Source: Microcaldota archaeon (lineage in GTDB: Archaea > Micrarchaeota > Micrarchaeia > Micrarchaeales > Micrarchaeaceae). From it: a stretch of 6,058 nucleotides of DNA. The DNA lies in contig JAJZOJ010000025.1 of assembly GCA_021829015.1 (NCBI GenBank), forward strand, positions 1-6,058. Direction: 5' to 3'. The notes beneath the pieces are model-generated. The model saw only the letters and a list, made by a program, of their open reading frames with translations. It was not told the origin of the DNA and searched no databases. A program made the translations under genes and the position numbers. Below are positions 5,996-6,058 of this stretch, piece after piece. The first letter of the stretch is position 1. Every line of letters begins with the position of its first letter.

Positions 5996-6058
5996 ATGTT
6001 GCAGATTGTAAAAAGAAGAAGGCCAGCATGGAAAACCACGCTGGCAAGACGACCAGTT
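5996..6058 (+). CDS. Possible start of a plus-strand reading frame, runs off the window
   Basis: An ATG at 5996 opens a frame of 21 codons that reaches the right edge without a stop. The peptide is strongly basic (MLQIVKRRRPAWKTTLARRP...). It is too short to identify. Support is limited to the open frame and TATA-like sequence about 35 nt upstream. A hairpin within it that pairs better on the minus strand argues for a non-coding role instead. Confidence 0.2.
   Translation, partial: MLQIVKRRRPAWKTTLARRPV
6022..6045 (-). terminator. Hairpin followed by a pyrimidine/T tract, terminator-like
   Basis: On the minus strand GCCAGCGTGG and CCATGCTGGC form a 10-bp stem, with one G-U pair, around a TTTT loop. 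CTTCTTCTTTTT follows at once (6021-6010). This is the shape of a terminator for a minus-strand gene lying beyond the right edge, placed before the radA promoters. On the plus strand the same stem has an A-C mismatch, so the minus-strand reading is favoured. Archaeal termination depends mainly on the T tract, so the hairpin may instead be a processing or protein-binding site. Confidence 0.4.

Noticed and set aside
5907..6047. N-terminal extension of RadA to an upstream ATG (363 residues, hydrophobic leader)
   Set aside because: The extra 47 residues cover two TATA boxes and have no RadA counterpart; MAKEKSIKELEDLPGIG at 5906 is the family start.
1..6058. CRISPR array, insertion sequence, or defence system
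   Set aside because: No spaced direct repeats, transposase, terminal inverted repeats or defence-type domains are visible; the content is core archaeal genes.

Overview
The window is archaeal chromosome. The evidence is a RadA recombinase, a diphthine synthase, an archaeal tRNA-splicing endonuclease, a tRNA gene with a bulge-helix-bulge intron and no encoded CCA, and TTTATATA-type box A promoters in front of short or absent leaders. The endonuclease is about 390 residues and looks like the three-unit (epsilon-2) form known from ARMAN/Micrarchaeota-type archaea. Together with heavy use of AGG and ATA codons, this suggests a Micrarchaeota-like (DPANN) genome. That lineage call is an inference, not proof.

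Plus strand, 1-2265: three tightly packed co-directional genes. First is the 3' part of a COG2403 / cyclic 2,3-diphosphoglycerate synthetase-like P-loop protein, which begins before the window. A small four-helix VKOR-family thiol oxidoreductase overlaps it by an ATGA. An HD-domain (SAMHD1/COG1078-like) phosphohydrolase follows, its ATG directly abutting the VKOR stop. They look like one translationally coupled operon.

Plus strand, 2273-2415: a tRNA-Lys(CUU) gene with its own box A. Its T-loop is interrupted by a 35-nt intron. The precursor folds into a textbook bulge-helix-bulge: 5-bp T-stem, 3-nt bulge, 4-bp helix, 3-nt bulge, 12-bp intron stem. Removing the intron restores an intact 75-nt tRNA. 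The gene can be mistaken for a truncated tRNA if the intron is missed.

Minus strand, 5906 down to 2440: radA, dphB and endA run in one direction with 11-nt and 1-nt gaps, followed by an unrecognised protein of about 172 residues that may have its own promoter. This is an information-processing cluster: recombination, methylation in EF-2 diphthamide synthesis, and tRNA splicing. The endonuclease gene lies about 0.6 kb from a tRNA whose non-canonical intron needs a broad-specificity enzyme. radA has two box A elements upstream. The last 60 bases hold a strong hairpin and the possible start of a plus-strand reading frame.

The most notable items are the T-loop intron with its perfect BHB, the C in place of the near-universal U55 in that same T-loop, and the three-unit endonuclease encoded next door.
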